Of a stretch of DNA of 64,000 nt, positions 17,711 to 27,411 are shown piece after piece. A program made the translations under genes and the position numbers. Each line of letters opens with the position of its first letter. The first letter of the stretch is position 1. A model generated the notes under the pieces. That model did no database searches. It was not told the DNA's origin and was given only the letters and a program-made list of their open reading frames with translations. Source of the DNA: PALSA-693 sp963834725 (GTDB lineage Bacteria; Actinomycetota; Acidimicrobiia; Acidimicrobiales; Palsa-688); contig CAWICN010000001.1 in the NCBI GenBank assembly GCA_963834725.1, positions 62,001 to 126,000 on the forward strand, given 5' to 3'.

Positions 17711-19462
17711 ATGCGTGACGTGGTAATCAAAGGCGGCACCGTTATAGACGGGTCCGGCGGCCCGGCGATCACCGCAGATGTCGCGATCGACGGTGGGGTT
17801 ATCACGGCGGTAGCGCCCCGCCTTGGCCAGGCGGGGCGCCGGGTGATCGATGCAGACGGGGCCATCGTCACTCCGGGGTTTGTTGACATCCATACCCACT
17901 ATGACGGCCAGGTGACTTGGGACGAGGCGCTCAACCCGTCGGCCAGCCATGGGGTGACCACGGTCATCACTGGCAATTGCGGCGTAGGGTTCGCCCCCGT
18001 CCGCGCCGGCGACGAGGCCGCGCTGATCGAGCTGATGGAGGGCGTCGAAGACATCCCGGGCACGGCGCTGCACGAAGGTATTAACTGGGCCTGGGAGTCT
18101 TTCCCGGAGTACCTCGACTTCCTGTCCCGACGGCGATGGTCGCTGGACGTCGGCACCCAGGTACCGCATGGCGCGGTGCGAGCCTATGTTATGGGGGGCC
18201 GTGGCATCCGCAACGAGGCGGCGTCGGAAACGGACATCGCTGCGATGGCCGACATCGTGCGAGCCGCGATGAGAGCCGGTGCGCTGGGCTTCTCCACCTC
18301 CCGTATCCTGGGGCACCAGTCCGTCCACGGCGAGCCGGTCCCGGGCACGTTCGCCGGAGAAGACGAAGTGTTCGCGCTCGGCCGGGCGATGGCACCCTTC
18401 GGGACGGTCTTCGAGTTAGTTCCCGGGGGTTCCGTGGGCCAGGGAGGCATGGCGCTCGGCAAGGAGGCCAGCCTCCAGTCCGAACTCCGGTGGATGCGCG
18501 GCTTGTCGGTGGACAGTGCCCTACCGCTCACCTTCCTGATCGTCGAGTTTGGGGAAGATCCCGACGCCTACCTCTACGTCCTCGAGCAGGTTGCCGGGGC
18601 CAACGCCACCGGCGCCCAGTTGTACCCGCAAACCGCGTCCCGGCCGGCGGGTGTCCTCCTCTCCTGGCAATCCAACCACCTCTTCCAGCGCCGGCCGACT
18701 TACATGAAGATCGCCGACCTGCCGTTGGATGAGCGCCTGGCCGAGCTTCGCCGGCCCGAAGTGCGTGCCGCCATCCTGTCCGAAGAGAACGCCCCGCCTG
18801 TGTCGTCGTCGATCAACGATGCCATGCACTTGATCATCGCCGCTCGGCTTGATTGCATCTACCCCCTGGGCGACTCCGTTGACTACGAACCGCCGGCTGA
18901 CCGCATGGTCGCAGGTCAGGCGAGACGCGATGGTGTCGACGTGGAGGCGCGGATCTACGACCTCATGATGGAGCAAGACGGCCGAGCGATCCTCATGATG
19001 CCCGGCTTGAACTTCGCCCGGGGCAACTGCAACGCCATCCACACCATGCTGCGAGACAGCAACACGGTCGTTGGGCTGGCCGACGGGGGCGCCCATTACG
19101 GCCTGATCTGCGACGCCTCGAGCACGACCTCGCTGCTCACGCACTGGGTGCGCGATCGCCGAGGCCCGCGTCTCCCGCTGGAGCATGTGGTCTACAAGCA
19201 GTGCGCGCAGACGGCGGCCCTGTATGGCTTGACTGACCGCGGGCAGATCGCCGTTGGCCGACGCGGGGATCTCAACGTCATCGATTTCGACAACCTGCAG
19301 CTCAAGATGCCGTATGCGGTGCGCGACCTGCCGGCTGGTGGCCAGCGGTTCCTCCAGGATGCGTCCGGCTATTTGGCAACGCTCGTCCATGGCGAGGTCG
19401 TCCGGGACCACGATCAGGACACCGGTGCCCGCCCGGGTCGTCTAGTTCGGGGCCGGCGGTGA
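17711..19462 (+). CDS. N-acyl-D-amino-acid deacylase family amidohydrolase (copy B)
   Basis: 583-residue metallohydrolase of the D-aminoacylase class. HTHYDGQ (His61, His63), GNCGVGFAP (Cys90) and DGGAHYGLICDAS (Asp near 457) supply the expected metal ligands; VAIDGG near the N-terminus and RGDLNVIDFDNL near the C-terminus belong to the small beta-sandwich domain. GGGAGGAG precedes the ATG. It is closest in motif style to copy D at 30.5 kb (both HTHYDGQVTWD, GNCGVGFAP and a C-terminal DHDQDTGARPGR-like end). First gene of an operon with an ACMSD-type amidohydrolase, two small proteins and copy C. Confidence 0.88.
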   Translation: MRDVVIKGGTVIDGSGGPAITADVAIDGGVITAVAPRLGQAGRRVIDADGAIVTPGFVDIHTHYDGQVTWDEALNPSASHGVTTVITGNCGVGFAPVRAGDEAALIELMEGVEDIPGTALHEGINWAWESFPEYLDFLSRRRWSLDVGTQVPHGAVRAYVMGGRGIRNEAASETDIAAMADIVRAAMRAGALGFSTSRILGHQSVHGEPVPGTFAGEDEVFALGRAMAPFGTVFELVPGGSVGQGGMALGKEASLQSELRWMRGLSVDSALPLTFLIVEFGEDPDAYLYVLEQVAGANATGAQLYPQTASRPAGVLLSWQSNHLFQRRPTYMKIADLPLDERLAELRRPEVRAAILSEENAPPVSSSINDAMHLIIAARLDCIYPLGDSVDYEPPADRMVAGQARRDGVDVEARIYDLMMEQDGRAILMMPGLNFARGNCNAIHTMLRDSNTVVGLADGGAHYGLICDASSTTSLLTHWVRDRRGPRLPLEHVVYKQCAQTAALYGLTDRGQIAVGRRGDLNVIDFDNLQLKMPYAVRDLPAGGQRFLQDASGYLATLVHGEVVRDHDQDTGARPGRLVRGRR

Positions 19463-19490
19463 AGGTCACACGACGACAGAGGAGAAACCG

Positions 19491-20657
19491 ATGACCCTTA
19501 CTTCCACCAAGACCCTCGTGGTCGACTGTGACTCGCACGTGATGGAGCCGCTCGATCTCTGGGAGAGGTACATTGACCCGGCCTATCGTGACCGGGCCAT
19601 CCGGGTTGTCGAGGTCGACGGGCTCGAGGCACTGCTAATGGATCGGGACACGATGTTGCTGCCGCCCGGGGCCCTCGCAGCGCTGGGTGGCGTGTCCGTC
19701 GAACCCCGAAACCGACTGTTCGACATGTCGATGCGCTACGCCGATAGCTGTCCACCGTCCAGCTACGATCCGGCGGCCCGTGCGGCGATGCTCGACGACT
19801 GGGGCGTCGACGTGGGGGTGCTGTTCCCCACCATCGGGATCCTGTGGACCACTGAAGACGTTGGGTTGGCGTCGGCTTACTGTCGGGCCTACAACAACTG
19901 GCAGGCCGACTTCTCCGCCGCCATCCCTGGTCGCACAGCCCCGATCGCCCAGCTCAACTACCTGGAAGTCAATGAGGCCCTCAAGGAGCTGGACCGCTGT
20001 ATCGACCGGGGGTTTCGGGGTGTCTTCGTCTATCCCGAGCCGGTCGGTGGCCGTCGGCCCGGTCACCCGGACTTCGATCCGTTGTGGGCTCGTTGCCGCG
20101 AAGCAGGCATCCCGCTGTGCGTCCACCTGGTCGTCCGGCTGGGGAGCAGCAATCCGCTCGGACGTTGGTACGGATCCCAGGTTCAAGATGTCACCGAAGC
20201 CCATGAGACCAACAATGGCGCGATGTTGTTCAGTTTCTCGATCGGCGGCACGTCGCAGCTCATCCCGGCGGTGACGTCGATGGTGGCGGACGCGATGTTT
20301 GACCGGCACCCGGACTTGAAGGTGGTGATGGTAGAGGCGGGTGCCGGTTGGGCGGCCTACCTCATGGACCGGATGGACGAGAAGTACGCCTACTTCGACT
20401 GGCGACAGAAGTTGCGGATGAAGCCCAGTGACTATATGCGCCGCAACGTCTACTGGGTAGCTGAGCCCGAGGAGCGTACCATCGCCTCGCAGCTAGAATT
20501 GGTCGGCTCCGATCGGATCCTATGGGGGTCGGATTTTCCCCACGTCGACTCGACCGAGCAGGCGCCCCACCTTATCCACCGCTCCATCGCCGGAATATCG
20601 GAGCCACAGCGACAGGCGGTGCTCGGCAGTAACGCCCGGATAGTATTCGGTCTGTGA
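19491..20657 (+). CDS. amidohydrolase-2 (ACMSD/gamma-resorcylate decarboxylase-like) protein
   Basis: 388-residue TIM-barrel metal enzyme that would decarboxylate or hydrolyse a carboxylated ring or acyl compound. Metal motifs: DCDSHVMEP at the N-terminus (the usual DxHxH is reduced to D-S-H), VHLV on strand 5, EAGAGW, and WGSDFPHVDS with the final aspartate. GAGGAGA lies 8 bases before the ATG. It follows amidohydrolase B by 28 bases. Proteins of this branch are common in Mycobacterium-like catabolic clusters and are mostly uncharacterised. Confidence 0.86.
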   Translation: MTLTSTKTLVVDCDSHVMEPLDLWERYIDPAYRDRAIRVVEVDGLEALLMDRDTMLLPPGALAALGGVSVEPRNRLFDMSMRYADSCPPSSYDPAARAAMLDDWGVDVGVLFPTIGILWTTEDVGLASAYCRAYNNWQADFSAAIPGRTAPIAQLNYLEVNEALKELDRCIDRGFRGVFVYPEPVGGRRPGHPDFDPLWARCREAGIPLCVHLVVRLGSSNPLGRWYGSQVQDVTEAHETNNGAMLFSFSIGGTSQLIPAVTSMVADAMFDRHPDLKVVMVEAGAGWAAYLMDRMDEKYAYFDWRQKLRMKPSDYMRRNVYWVAEPEERTIASQLELVGSDRILWGSDFPHVDSTEQAPHLIHRSIAGISEPQRQAVLGSNARIVFGL

Positions 20658-20691
20658 CGCCGATGCTGTCGTCCCTCAGACCGACCCGCCG

Positions 20692-20913
20692 ATGACCAGA
20701 GAACTACCCTTCACCCTTCACCGCCAGTTCGTGTACCCCATGCCAGGAGACACACTATCCTCGATCGCCGAGCGCCAGGGGATCGGGACAGGTGAGGCGG
20801 GCGCCGAGCTTCTGCTCTCCTGGAACCTCCACCTTGCCAACCGCCTGGTCGGCTCCAATCCCGGGCTCCTCGGGTCTGACATCGTCTACGTCGAGGCTCC
20901 AACGGTCCTGTGA
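20692..20913 (+). CDS. LysM-like small protein
   Basis: 73 residues. MPGDTLSSIAERQG, a central LLSWNLHLANRL and PGLLGSDIVYVEAP follow the LysM pattern (GDTL..IA...N......L..G..VYV). There is no signal peptide or membrane segment, so it would act inside the cell, which is odd for a LysM fold. It lies between two amidohydrolase genes in the same direction, and its stop overlaps the next GTG start by four bases. Function unknown; an assembly or scaffold role is only a guess. Confidence 0.6.
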   Translation: MTRELPFTLHRQFVYPMPGDTLSSIAERQGIGTGEAGAELLLSWNLHLANRLVGSNPGLLGSDIVYVEAPTVL

Positions 20914-21164
20914 GCGCGCCACACCACAGGGCGGGCACGATCGACCGTGCCGTAGTGGCGGCGGGTCACGATGGAAGCGCTGAGCTGTTCGTCGAGATCA
21001 CCTTCGGCGAAGGGCAGCGAAGCGCGCTGACCTTCGGCGCCGAGGTAATGGCACGCATCGTCGATCGCGAAGGGATCACCTCGATCGCTCAGCTCATCGG
21101 ACGGGACTGGACCGTCCTCGTGCAGGACGCCGATGCTCTTATCGGCCTGACGAAAGGAACGTGA
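20910..21164 (+). CDS. hypothetical small protein coupled to amidohydrolase C
   Basis: 84 residues with alternating hydrophobic strands (AELFVEITFGEGQRSALTFG) and a final WTVLVQDADALIGL, suggesting a small beta-rich domain. No recognised motif. GTG start overlaps the LysM-like gene, and its TGA overlaps the amidohydrolase ATG (TGATG), so the three are translationally linked. The pair with the LysM-like protein may be an accessory to the hydrolase, by position only. Confidence 0.6.
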   Translation: MSAPHHRAGTIDRAVVAAGHDGSAELFVEITFGEGQRSALTFGAEVMARIVDREGITSIAQLIGRDWTVLVQDADALIGLTKGT

Positions 21165-22858
21165 TGGCCATGCTCGACCTCCTAGTGCAAAACGGATTGA
21201 TCGTCGACGGCACCGGTCTCCCGGCCTACCGAGGTGACCTTGGCATCGCCGACGGCACCATCGTGTCGGTGGGCGTGAAAGGAGGGGAGGCCCGCCAGAC
21301 CGTCGACGCGAGCGCACTGGTCGTCGCCCCTGGTTTCGTTGACCCGCACACCCACTTCGACGCCCAGCTGCTCTTCGATCCTTACGCGACGCCTGTCATG
21401 GAGCACGGCGTGACCACGGTGGTGACCGGCAACTGCTCCTTGAGCCTGGCGCCGGTGCGGGCCGAGCAGCGCGAGCAGTTCTCGGCCATGTTCCGGCTGA
21501 TCGAGGAGATGCCGAGAGAGGCCTTCGACGAGGGAGTGGATTGGCGCTGGGGCGAAGACTTCGGGGCCATGCTCAAAGCGCTCGAGTCGGATGCTGCAAT
21601 CAATGTCGCTCCTCTCGTGGGCCACTCGGTGCTGCGGATGTTCGTCATGGGCGACGACGCTCAGGGGCGCGCCGCGACCGAGGCCGAGGTCTCGGCGATG
21701 GGCGAGGCACTCCGGGCGTGCCTGACGGCCGGCGCGGTGGGGATGTCCACCAGCTTCGTCGACATCGATCCCGATTTCCGGCCCGTTCCCAGCCGTTGGG
21801 CCGACCACGGCGAGCTCGACCGGTTGTGCGCGGTCCTCGGGGAGTTCGGGCGAATGCTGCAGATCGTCCCCGAGTTCTACGATCCGGGCCTGTCGATCTC
21901 GCGTATCGAAATGTTGGCTGAGCTGTCCCTCCGGCATGGTATTCCCACGACGACGTCGCCCCTGTTTCACAGCGCCGTAATGCCCGAAGCGACCCAGCCG
22001 GTGGTCGCCGCGCTGGAGCGGGTATGGGCGGCCGGGGCCCGGGTGTGGCAGCAGGTGCAGACCCGACCGATCGACCTCAGCTTCACCCTCAACGCCCGCA
22101 GCCTCATGTTCCTGACCGTGCCCGGCTGGTGGGAGGTGATGTCGCTCGACGCCGAGGATCGCAGAAAGGTGTTCGCCGATCCGGTCCGGCGGCCCACTCT
22201 GGTGGACGCGATGAATACCATCGGCGCCCAGGCTGGGATCTCCTTCGACCCGACCTACTTTGTGGTGCGGGAGGTGGCGCTGGAGCGGAACCGTCATCTG
22301 GTCGGCCGGACACTGGGTGAGATCGCCCAGGATCGCGGGTCGACCCCGGCCGATGTGCTTGTCGATATTGCCCTCGAAGAGGACCTGCGGACCTGGTTTG
22401 GACGGCTCAATGTCAGCCATACTGACCAGGAGGTGGTCGGCAGCCTTCTGGCCCATCGCTACGTCGAGATCGGGGCAAGCGACGCCGGCGCCCACGTCGG
22501 CACGTTCGCCACCTACGGCGACACCGGCCTACTTTTCTCTGACTTCGTGCGCGGCAGCGGACATCTCAGCCTCGAAGCGGCCGTCAAAAAGTTGACCCGC
22601 GACCAGTGCGCCATCTGGGGCCTGCCACGACGGGGCGAGCTCAGTCCCGGCTTTGCTGCCGACGTCGTGATCTTCGATCCCGACACCATCGGGCGAGGGC
22701 CTGAGCGGCTCGCCAACGACTTCCCCGGTGGGGTCCGATGGGTGCGCGACTCCATCGGCGTGCATACCGTCCTGGTCAACGGCGAGATCACCTGGACGCT
22801 GCGGGACGGCTATGCGCCAGAGGTTCGGGCCGGTCGCATCGCCACCAATGTGAGCTAA
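21164..22858 (+). CDS. N-acyl-D-amino-acid deacylase family amidohydrolase (copy C)
   Basis: 564-residue metallohydrolase. HTHFDAQ (His62, His64), TGNCSLSLAP (Cys91) and SDAGAHVGTFATY (Asp near 438) match the family, although the usual GNCGxG loop is changed to GNCSLS and the region between residues 200 and 330 differs strongly from copies B and D, so it probably prefers another substrate. ATG at 21164 is used, with AAAGGAA just upstream; GTG at 21161 and ATG at 21170 are alternatives. Last gene of the 17.7-22.9 kb operon. Confidence 0.86.
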   Translation: MAMLDLLVQNGLIVDGTGLPAYRGDLGIADGTIVSVGVKGGEARQTVDASALVVAPGFVDPHTHFDAQLLFDPYATPVMEHGVTTVVTGNCSLSLAPVRAEQREQFSAMFRLIEEMPREAFDEGVDWRWGEDFGAMLKALESDAAINVAPLVGHSVLRMFVMGDDAQGRAATEAEVSAMGEALRACLTAGAVGMSTSFVDIDPDFRPVPSRWADHGELDRLCAVLGEFGRMLQIVPEFYDPGLSISRIEMLAELSLRHGIPTTTSPLFHSAVMPEATQPVVAALERVWAAGARVWQQVQTRPIDLSFTLNARSLMFLTVPGWWEVMSLDAEDRRKVFADPVRRPTLVDAMNTIGAQAGISFDPTYFVVREVALERNRHLVGRTLGEIAQDRGSTPADVLVDIALEEDLRTWFGRLNVSHTDQEVVGSLLAHRYVEIGASDAGAHVGTFATYGDTGLLFSDFVRGSGHLSLEAAVKKLTRDQCAIWGLPRRGELSPGFAADVVIFDPDTIGRGPERLANDFPGGVRWVRDSIGVHTVLVNGEITWTLRDGYAPEVRAGRIATNVS

Positions 22859-22926
22859 CAGCTAGGAGCCGAAGAACGGGGGCGGTGGGAGACGATACCC
22901 GAGACCGGCTTCTCCCGCTTACGCAA

Positions 22927-23340
22927 CTACAGGCCGGTCAGCTTTGTTTGCACGATGTCTGGAGTGGAACGCGGCCGGTCATCCTGCCACATGATCGGGC
23001 CAACGATCCACTGCCCCTCCAGGTCGGTTTGTCCCCGCCGGTCGGCTTCGGTCAACAGACGACCGAATAGCTCTTCCCAGGCAGTGGACTGGGTGCCGTC
23101 GCCCTGGGCCCGGATCCACCGAGTGTCGATTGCTGCCTCATGACCGAACGGCACCCCAACATCTGCGGCCGCCATTGCATCCCGGAGTTCGATCAGGCCC
23201 CCGATCCCCTGGACTCGGACGACGAGCTTTTCCACGTCGTCGCGACCTCTTAGTTCGACTGAGCCGCTGGGGCCGTGGCTGACGTCGACGAACAACGCGC
23301 TGATCAGGTCCTCTCTCTCGCTATATGATAGTAAGAGCAT
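22927..23340 (-). CDS. hypothetical protein, start uncertain
   Basis: Up to 137 residues, acidic to neutral, with no recognised motif; the C-terminal half (WEELFGRLLTEADRRGQTDL, WIVGPIMWQD) looks like a genuine folded domain. The only ATG (23340) lies inside the operator-like palindrome at 23331-23346, so the true start may be further in, for example TTG at 23295 preceded by GAGAGAGGA. It stands alone, convergent with amidohydrolase C and divergent from the broken CoA-transferase gene. Confidence 0.5.
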   Translation of the reverse strand: MLLLSYSEREDLISALFVDVSHGPSGSVELRGRDDVEKLVVRVQGIGGLIELRDAMAAADVGVPFGHEAAIDTRWIRAQGDGTQSTAWEELFGRLLTEADRRGQTDLEGQWIVGPIMWQDDRPRSTPDIVQTKLTGL

Positions 23341-23359
23341 ACTGGATAGTGGCTGTCAA
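23331..23359 (-). promoter_or_regulatory. operator-like site before the hypothetical gene
   Basis: On the minus strand a TTGACA (23359-23354) stands 7 bases before a degenerate palindrome (plus strand GTAAGA-GCAT-ACTGGA, 23331-23346). The same spacing and the same GTAAG-GCATACT core occur at 39801-39829. The -10 box is not clear. Confidence 0.4.
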
Positions 23360-23451
23360 GAGTCTCCGTCGGCAAGAAGAAAGTTGACAACCAGGCAGCC
23401 ACTGGCCGTCTCGCTATCGGCCGCGAGTCGAACCTGAGGCTCTTCACGGAC

Positions 23452-24108
23452 ATGCAGAACGGACGGCCAGCTGTGACGAGAGAACTCGATTTTCGCTACT
23501 ACATTTGGCCCGGAGATACCTTGCTGATAGGCCAGGGCACGGCCGAACCGCGATCCCTCGTCGAGATGCTCATTGACCAACGACACTCGCTCGGGCCGCT
23601 CCGGGTGATCGTCGGAGCTTCCTTCACGGGTCTGCTCCGCCCGGATCACGCCGACGCGCTGCAGTTCATTGGGCTTGGAGCCGTCGGCCATACCGCGAGC
23701 CTCGCCCAAGCGGGAGTACTCCGTATTCTACCGATAAAGCTTGAAAGCTTAACCCGGCTAATCGAGCGACGTCTGTTGTCCGTCGACGTCGTCCTCGTCC
23801 AAGTCAGCAACTCCGACGCCGACGGTATGCACTCACTCGGTTTGATCGCTGATTATCTGCAGGCAGCTATCGGCGTCGCACGAGCGACGATCGCTGAGGT
23901 CAACTCGACCGTACCATTCACCTTTGGCGACACACTCGTCGCGAGGGAGTGCTTCGCCGCGACGGTGCTCGATGACCAACCCCCAATCTCTCTGGAACCG
24001 AGAGAATCGTCCCCTGTCGATGAGGCAATCGGCGCTCACATCGCTGCCTTAGTACCCGACGGAGCAACCATTCAGTTCGGAGTGGGAGGCTGCGGTGAAG
24101 TAATTGCG
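23452..24108 (+). pseudogene. acetyl-CoA hydrolase / 4-hydroxybutyrate CoA-transferase, N-terminal half only
   Basis: Residues 1-215 match the N-terminal domain of class I CoA-transferases (AcH_trans): IGQGTAEPRSLVEMLIDQR, the VQVSNSDADGMHSLG stretch and DGATIQFGVGG. The sequence then breaks at about 24105, where minus-strand CaiB-type sequence begins, and the C-terminal domain with the catalytic glutamate is missing. The frame happens to stay open to 24747, but that part is antisense of another gene. Ribosome-binding site weak. Confidence 0.7.
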
Positions 24109-26105
24109 GATCCTTGGGCAGAGACTCGGCGTCGAGGAGTGCTGCGCACGGGACGCCGTGCTGGCGTAGTCGGGTCTCGACCTCGCTGTTCGACATCATG
24201 GAGCTCCATCTCGCGATCGCCTCATCGACTTTCGCCGCTCTCGACATCCGACCATCAAATGTCGCCAGGAGCGGATCGGCGGCAAGGTCGCGTGCGTCGA
24301 TCGCCACAGTCCGGTCCAGTCGGCGAGGTGGCGAACAGCAATGGCCACCCACTCGTCCTCGCCAGCCGTCGGAAACACGCCGTGGGCGGCCATCGATGGA
24401 AAGAAGTTTCCCATCGGCTCCCAGCGGGCTCCGCTCAGGGACGTGGCATACAGGTCGGGGGAGATCCATCCGATGCTCGACTCAGTCTGCCAATGTCGAT
24501 ACGTTGGCCTTGGCCGGTCCGGGCTCGATGGTCGAGGGCCGCCAGAATGGCCGCCACGGTGATGCGCGGCGACGCGAAGTCGGTGTATGGACCCCGCGGA
24601 CCAGTCGGATCCCGGTCAGGCCAGCCGGTCATGGCGGCGATACCGCTCATCGCCGATCCCATGGTGCCGACGCCCGGCGTCAGCGCGTACGGTCCGGTCT
24701 GGCCAAACAACGAGGAGCTGGCCATGATGATGTCAGGGCGCACTTGACGCAAGGTGTCGTAATCAAGCCTCCATGCCGTCATGGCCTTAGGTGAAAAGGA
24801 CTCGACCACCACATCAGCCCACTTGACCAGTTCCAGCACGGCCTCGCGACCGAGTTCGTTGTTCGGGTCGAGCGCGACACCCATCTTGCCGGCGTTGTTG
24901 GACTGGAAGCCTCCGCTGTTGTCGATTGACGGATCGTCCTCCTTCAGTTGTTGCATCAGGCGAATGGGGTCAATCCGACGGATGCCTTCGATCTTGATTA
25001 CGGTTGCGCCAAAGTCGGCCAGACCCGGGTTGACCAAGGGCCTGCCATAATCCAGGTGAAGTCGAGGACCTTGACGTCATCGAGGGCCCGTTCCGGAGCC
25101 GTGCTCGTCGTCAATGGTCGCCGACGAGGGCGGACATTGACGATCTCTGCCGAGTGCTCGCCGACACGCGGGGCCCGGTGCCGATACCGGAGCGGCGTCG
25201 TATTGAATGTGGCCATTGGCCTATTAATCTTCGGCGCGCCGGCCAGGTCATGCGCTCGCCACCAGAACCCCCGTTCCGCAAGCTGGGCATCGTCGAGGAC
25301 CTGGCCGAGCGAGTAGGCCGGCACGAGCATGATCTTGCGCCGTTGCGCCTCGGCGAAGAGCTTCTCCACCGAGCGCGCCGCGATAAACCTCCTCAGAGTT
25401 TCGATGATCCGGTGGAGCTCCTGCGTCGACTCTGCGGCGGAAAGCAGCAGGTTGAGATACCCGGCCCAGTCCTTGTCACGGTCACCTCGTCACACCCACC
25501 CTCTTCGAAAATCCACTCCATCAGCGCCGGGCGTAGGGGGCCTGCATCTCACTGAACCAGAACGTCAGCGAGACATAACCGTCGGTCGCCGGGAAGATCA
25601 CCGGCATCTCTACCGGTCCGACGACGATCCCTCCGCCGGTCCGTCGAGTCGGACTGGCGTTGAGCAGGTCCGCAAGCGAGGCGAAACCGTTGGCCAAGGA
25701 CGTCGCATCCTGCGCGGAGACGTCGACGTATTGGCCCAAGCCGGATCGTTGCCTGGCGTTATGAGCGATAAGCGCCGCCCCCGCTGCCTCCGCCCCGGCA
25801 TGCGCCCAGCTGTGATTTCCTGCGATCCGTAGAGGAGGGCGGTCGGCATTGCCGACTTCGATCAGCACGCCGGCGGCGGCCTGGACAGTCAGATCGGTCG
25901 CCGGGTCGAATCCTCGCGGTCCTGTCTGGCCGAAGGGTGTGATGGAGACGTACACGAGAGCCGGGTTGTCCACGGCCACCGTCGCATAGTCGATCCCATA
26001 CCTGACGAGCGCTCCGGGCACACCCGACTCCACCACGAAGTCGGCGTCGGCGATCAGCCGGCGCGCGGTCGCGAGGTCTCTGGCCTCGTCGAGTCGCTGA
26101 GCGGG
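24105..26105 (-). pseudogene. two-domain CaiB/BaiF (class III) CoA-transferase, broken
   Basis: Reading leftwards: domain 1 (ADADFVVESGVPGALVRYG, SITPFGQTGPRGFDPATDL, ending GFWWRAHDLAGAPKINRP) is followed by domain 2 (VKVLDFTWIMAGP, LADFGATVIKIEG, VVVESFSPKAMTAWRLDY, ending GVPCAALLDAESLPKDPQL). At least three frame changes are needed, near 25490, 25040 and 24470, and both ends are cut: the 5' end at a DUF35 fragment, the 3' end at a class I CoA-transferase fragment. The original protein would have been about 800 residues. It lies opposite to the genes on both sides. Confidence 0.68.
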
Positions 26106-26109
26106 CGTC

Positions 26110-26282
26110 CGCACCTGGTCGGTCAGGTCCGGTTTCGAGAGGGTCCGTTCGTCCAGGGATTCGTGGACGGCGATGTCGAGAATCCGCCCGACATCGGCGC
26201 TCCGGTGGAGCTGGTGCCGTTCCCGGTGGAGAGCGGCGGCGAAGGTCTGCTCACCTACGCCTTCAAGGTCAAGGAGGCGTGA
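26110..26282 (+). pseudogene. DUF35 OB-fold protein, C-terminal fragment
   Basis: The frame ending at TGA 26280-26282 reads EGPFVQGFVDGDVENPPDIG then PVELVPFPVE and LLTYAFKVKEA, the OB-fold half of Zn-ribbon/OB proteins that partner thiolase-like lipid-transfer proteins. The N-terminal zinc ribbon is missing because CaiB-type sequence begins upstream. One base separates its stop from the thiolase start, the usual gene order for this pair. Confidence 0.6.
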
Positions 26283-26283
26283 C

Positions 26284-27411
26284 ATGCGGGACGTCATGGT
26301 CGTCGGCGTGTCGACAACAAGGTTCGGACAGTTCAAGGATCGCACCTACGTCGAGCTCGGCGTCGAGGGCGTGGTCGGCGCACCGTCGGACGCCGGCCTC
26401 GAGTGGAGCGACATGCAGCGCGCCTACTGCGGGATCGTGGCCCCTCTCGGTCCGCATGGGGCAATCGGGTCGGTCATGAGCTGGGCCTGACGGGGGTGCC
26501 GATACAAAACGATGACAACGCGTCGGCGAGCGGCAACGCGGCCTTCCATCTGGCGTGCCTGGCGGTCGGAACCGAGCAGTGCGATATCGCCGTTGGTTTT
26601 GGCTTGGGCCAGCTCGGTCGCGCCATCCAGAACCCTTTTGGCGACGAGGTCCAGAAGCGACGCTTCGTGGCGCAGGCTCATGGAAACGCGATGACCATCT
26701 TCGCCCTGACGGCGCAGCGGCGCATGCACGAGTTCGGCACCTCCCCGGAAGTCTTTGAAGGATCGCCGAGAAGAGCAAGCTGTATGGGTCGCTCAACCCG
26801 AACGCCCAAATTCAGCGTCGCTACACCCTCGAAGGGGTCATGGGCGCACGGCGCATCGCAGATCCGCTCACACTGCCGATGTGCTGCCCGGTCGGAGATG
26901 GTGGCGCGGCGGTGATCGTGGCTACGAAGGAAGTGGCCGAGGGCCTCGGCCAACCGCTCGTCCGGGTGCGCCGCATTGCCATGTTCGGTGAGTCGTTCCA
27001 ACAGGAGCAGGCCTGGGGCCATGCGGCGATGATCGCCGAGGCGGCGAAGGCTTTCTATGAGGATGCCGGGGTGGGACCCGAGGACCTGGACGTGGTGCAA
27101 CTGCATGATGCCAACGCCAACGAGGAACTCGAATACTACGAGGCCCTGGGGTTGTGCGATGTGGGCGAAGGCGACAAGCTCGTGCTCGACGGGGCCACCG
27201 GTCCGGGGGGACGGATTCCGGTCAACACCGACGGCGGTCTCATTTCCCGCGGCCACCCGTTTGGTCCGACCGGGTGCGCTCAGGTGGCCGAGATTACCCG
27301 GCAGCTGCGCCGCCAGGCGGGCCCGCGCCAGGTCGACGGCGCCCGAGTGGGTCTGATCGAGCAGACCGGGTCGGCGAGGTATTCTTCCTGCACCTCCTCG
27401 AGCGCTGCTGA
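26284..27411 (+). pseudogene. thiolase-like lipid-transfer protein (SCP-x/ltp type), multiply frameshifted
   Basis: Starts MRDVMVVGVSTTRFGQFKDR as in acetyl-CoA acetyltransferase-like proteins. Three frame changes (near 26485, 26755 and 27370) are needed to follow the family through GNAAFHLACLAVG, YGSLNPNAQIQRRYTLEGVM, VQLHDANANEELEYYE, GGLISRGHPFGPTGCAQ and the end GEVFFLHLLERC. The position usually holding the nucleophilic cysteine reads NASASGN here. With a broken DUF35 partner upstream, this was a retro-aldolase/thiolase pair for side-chain degradation. Not functional as it stands. Confidence 0.72.

Noticed and set aside
23452..24747. A complete 431-residue CoA-transferase
   Set aside because: Only the first 215 residues match the family; the rest is the antisense of a CaiB-type gene that happens to stay open.
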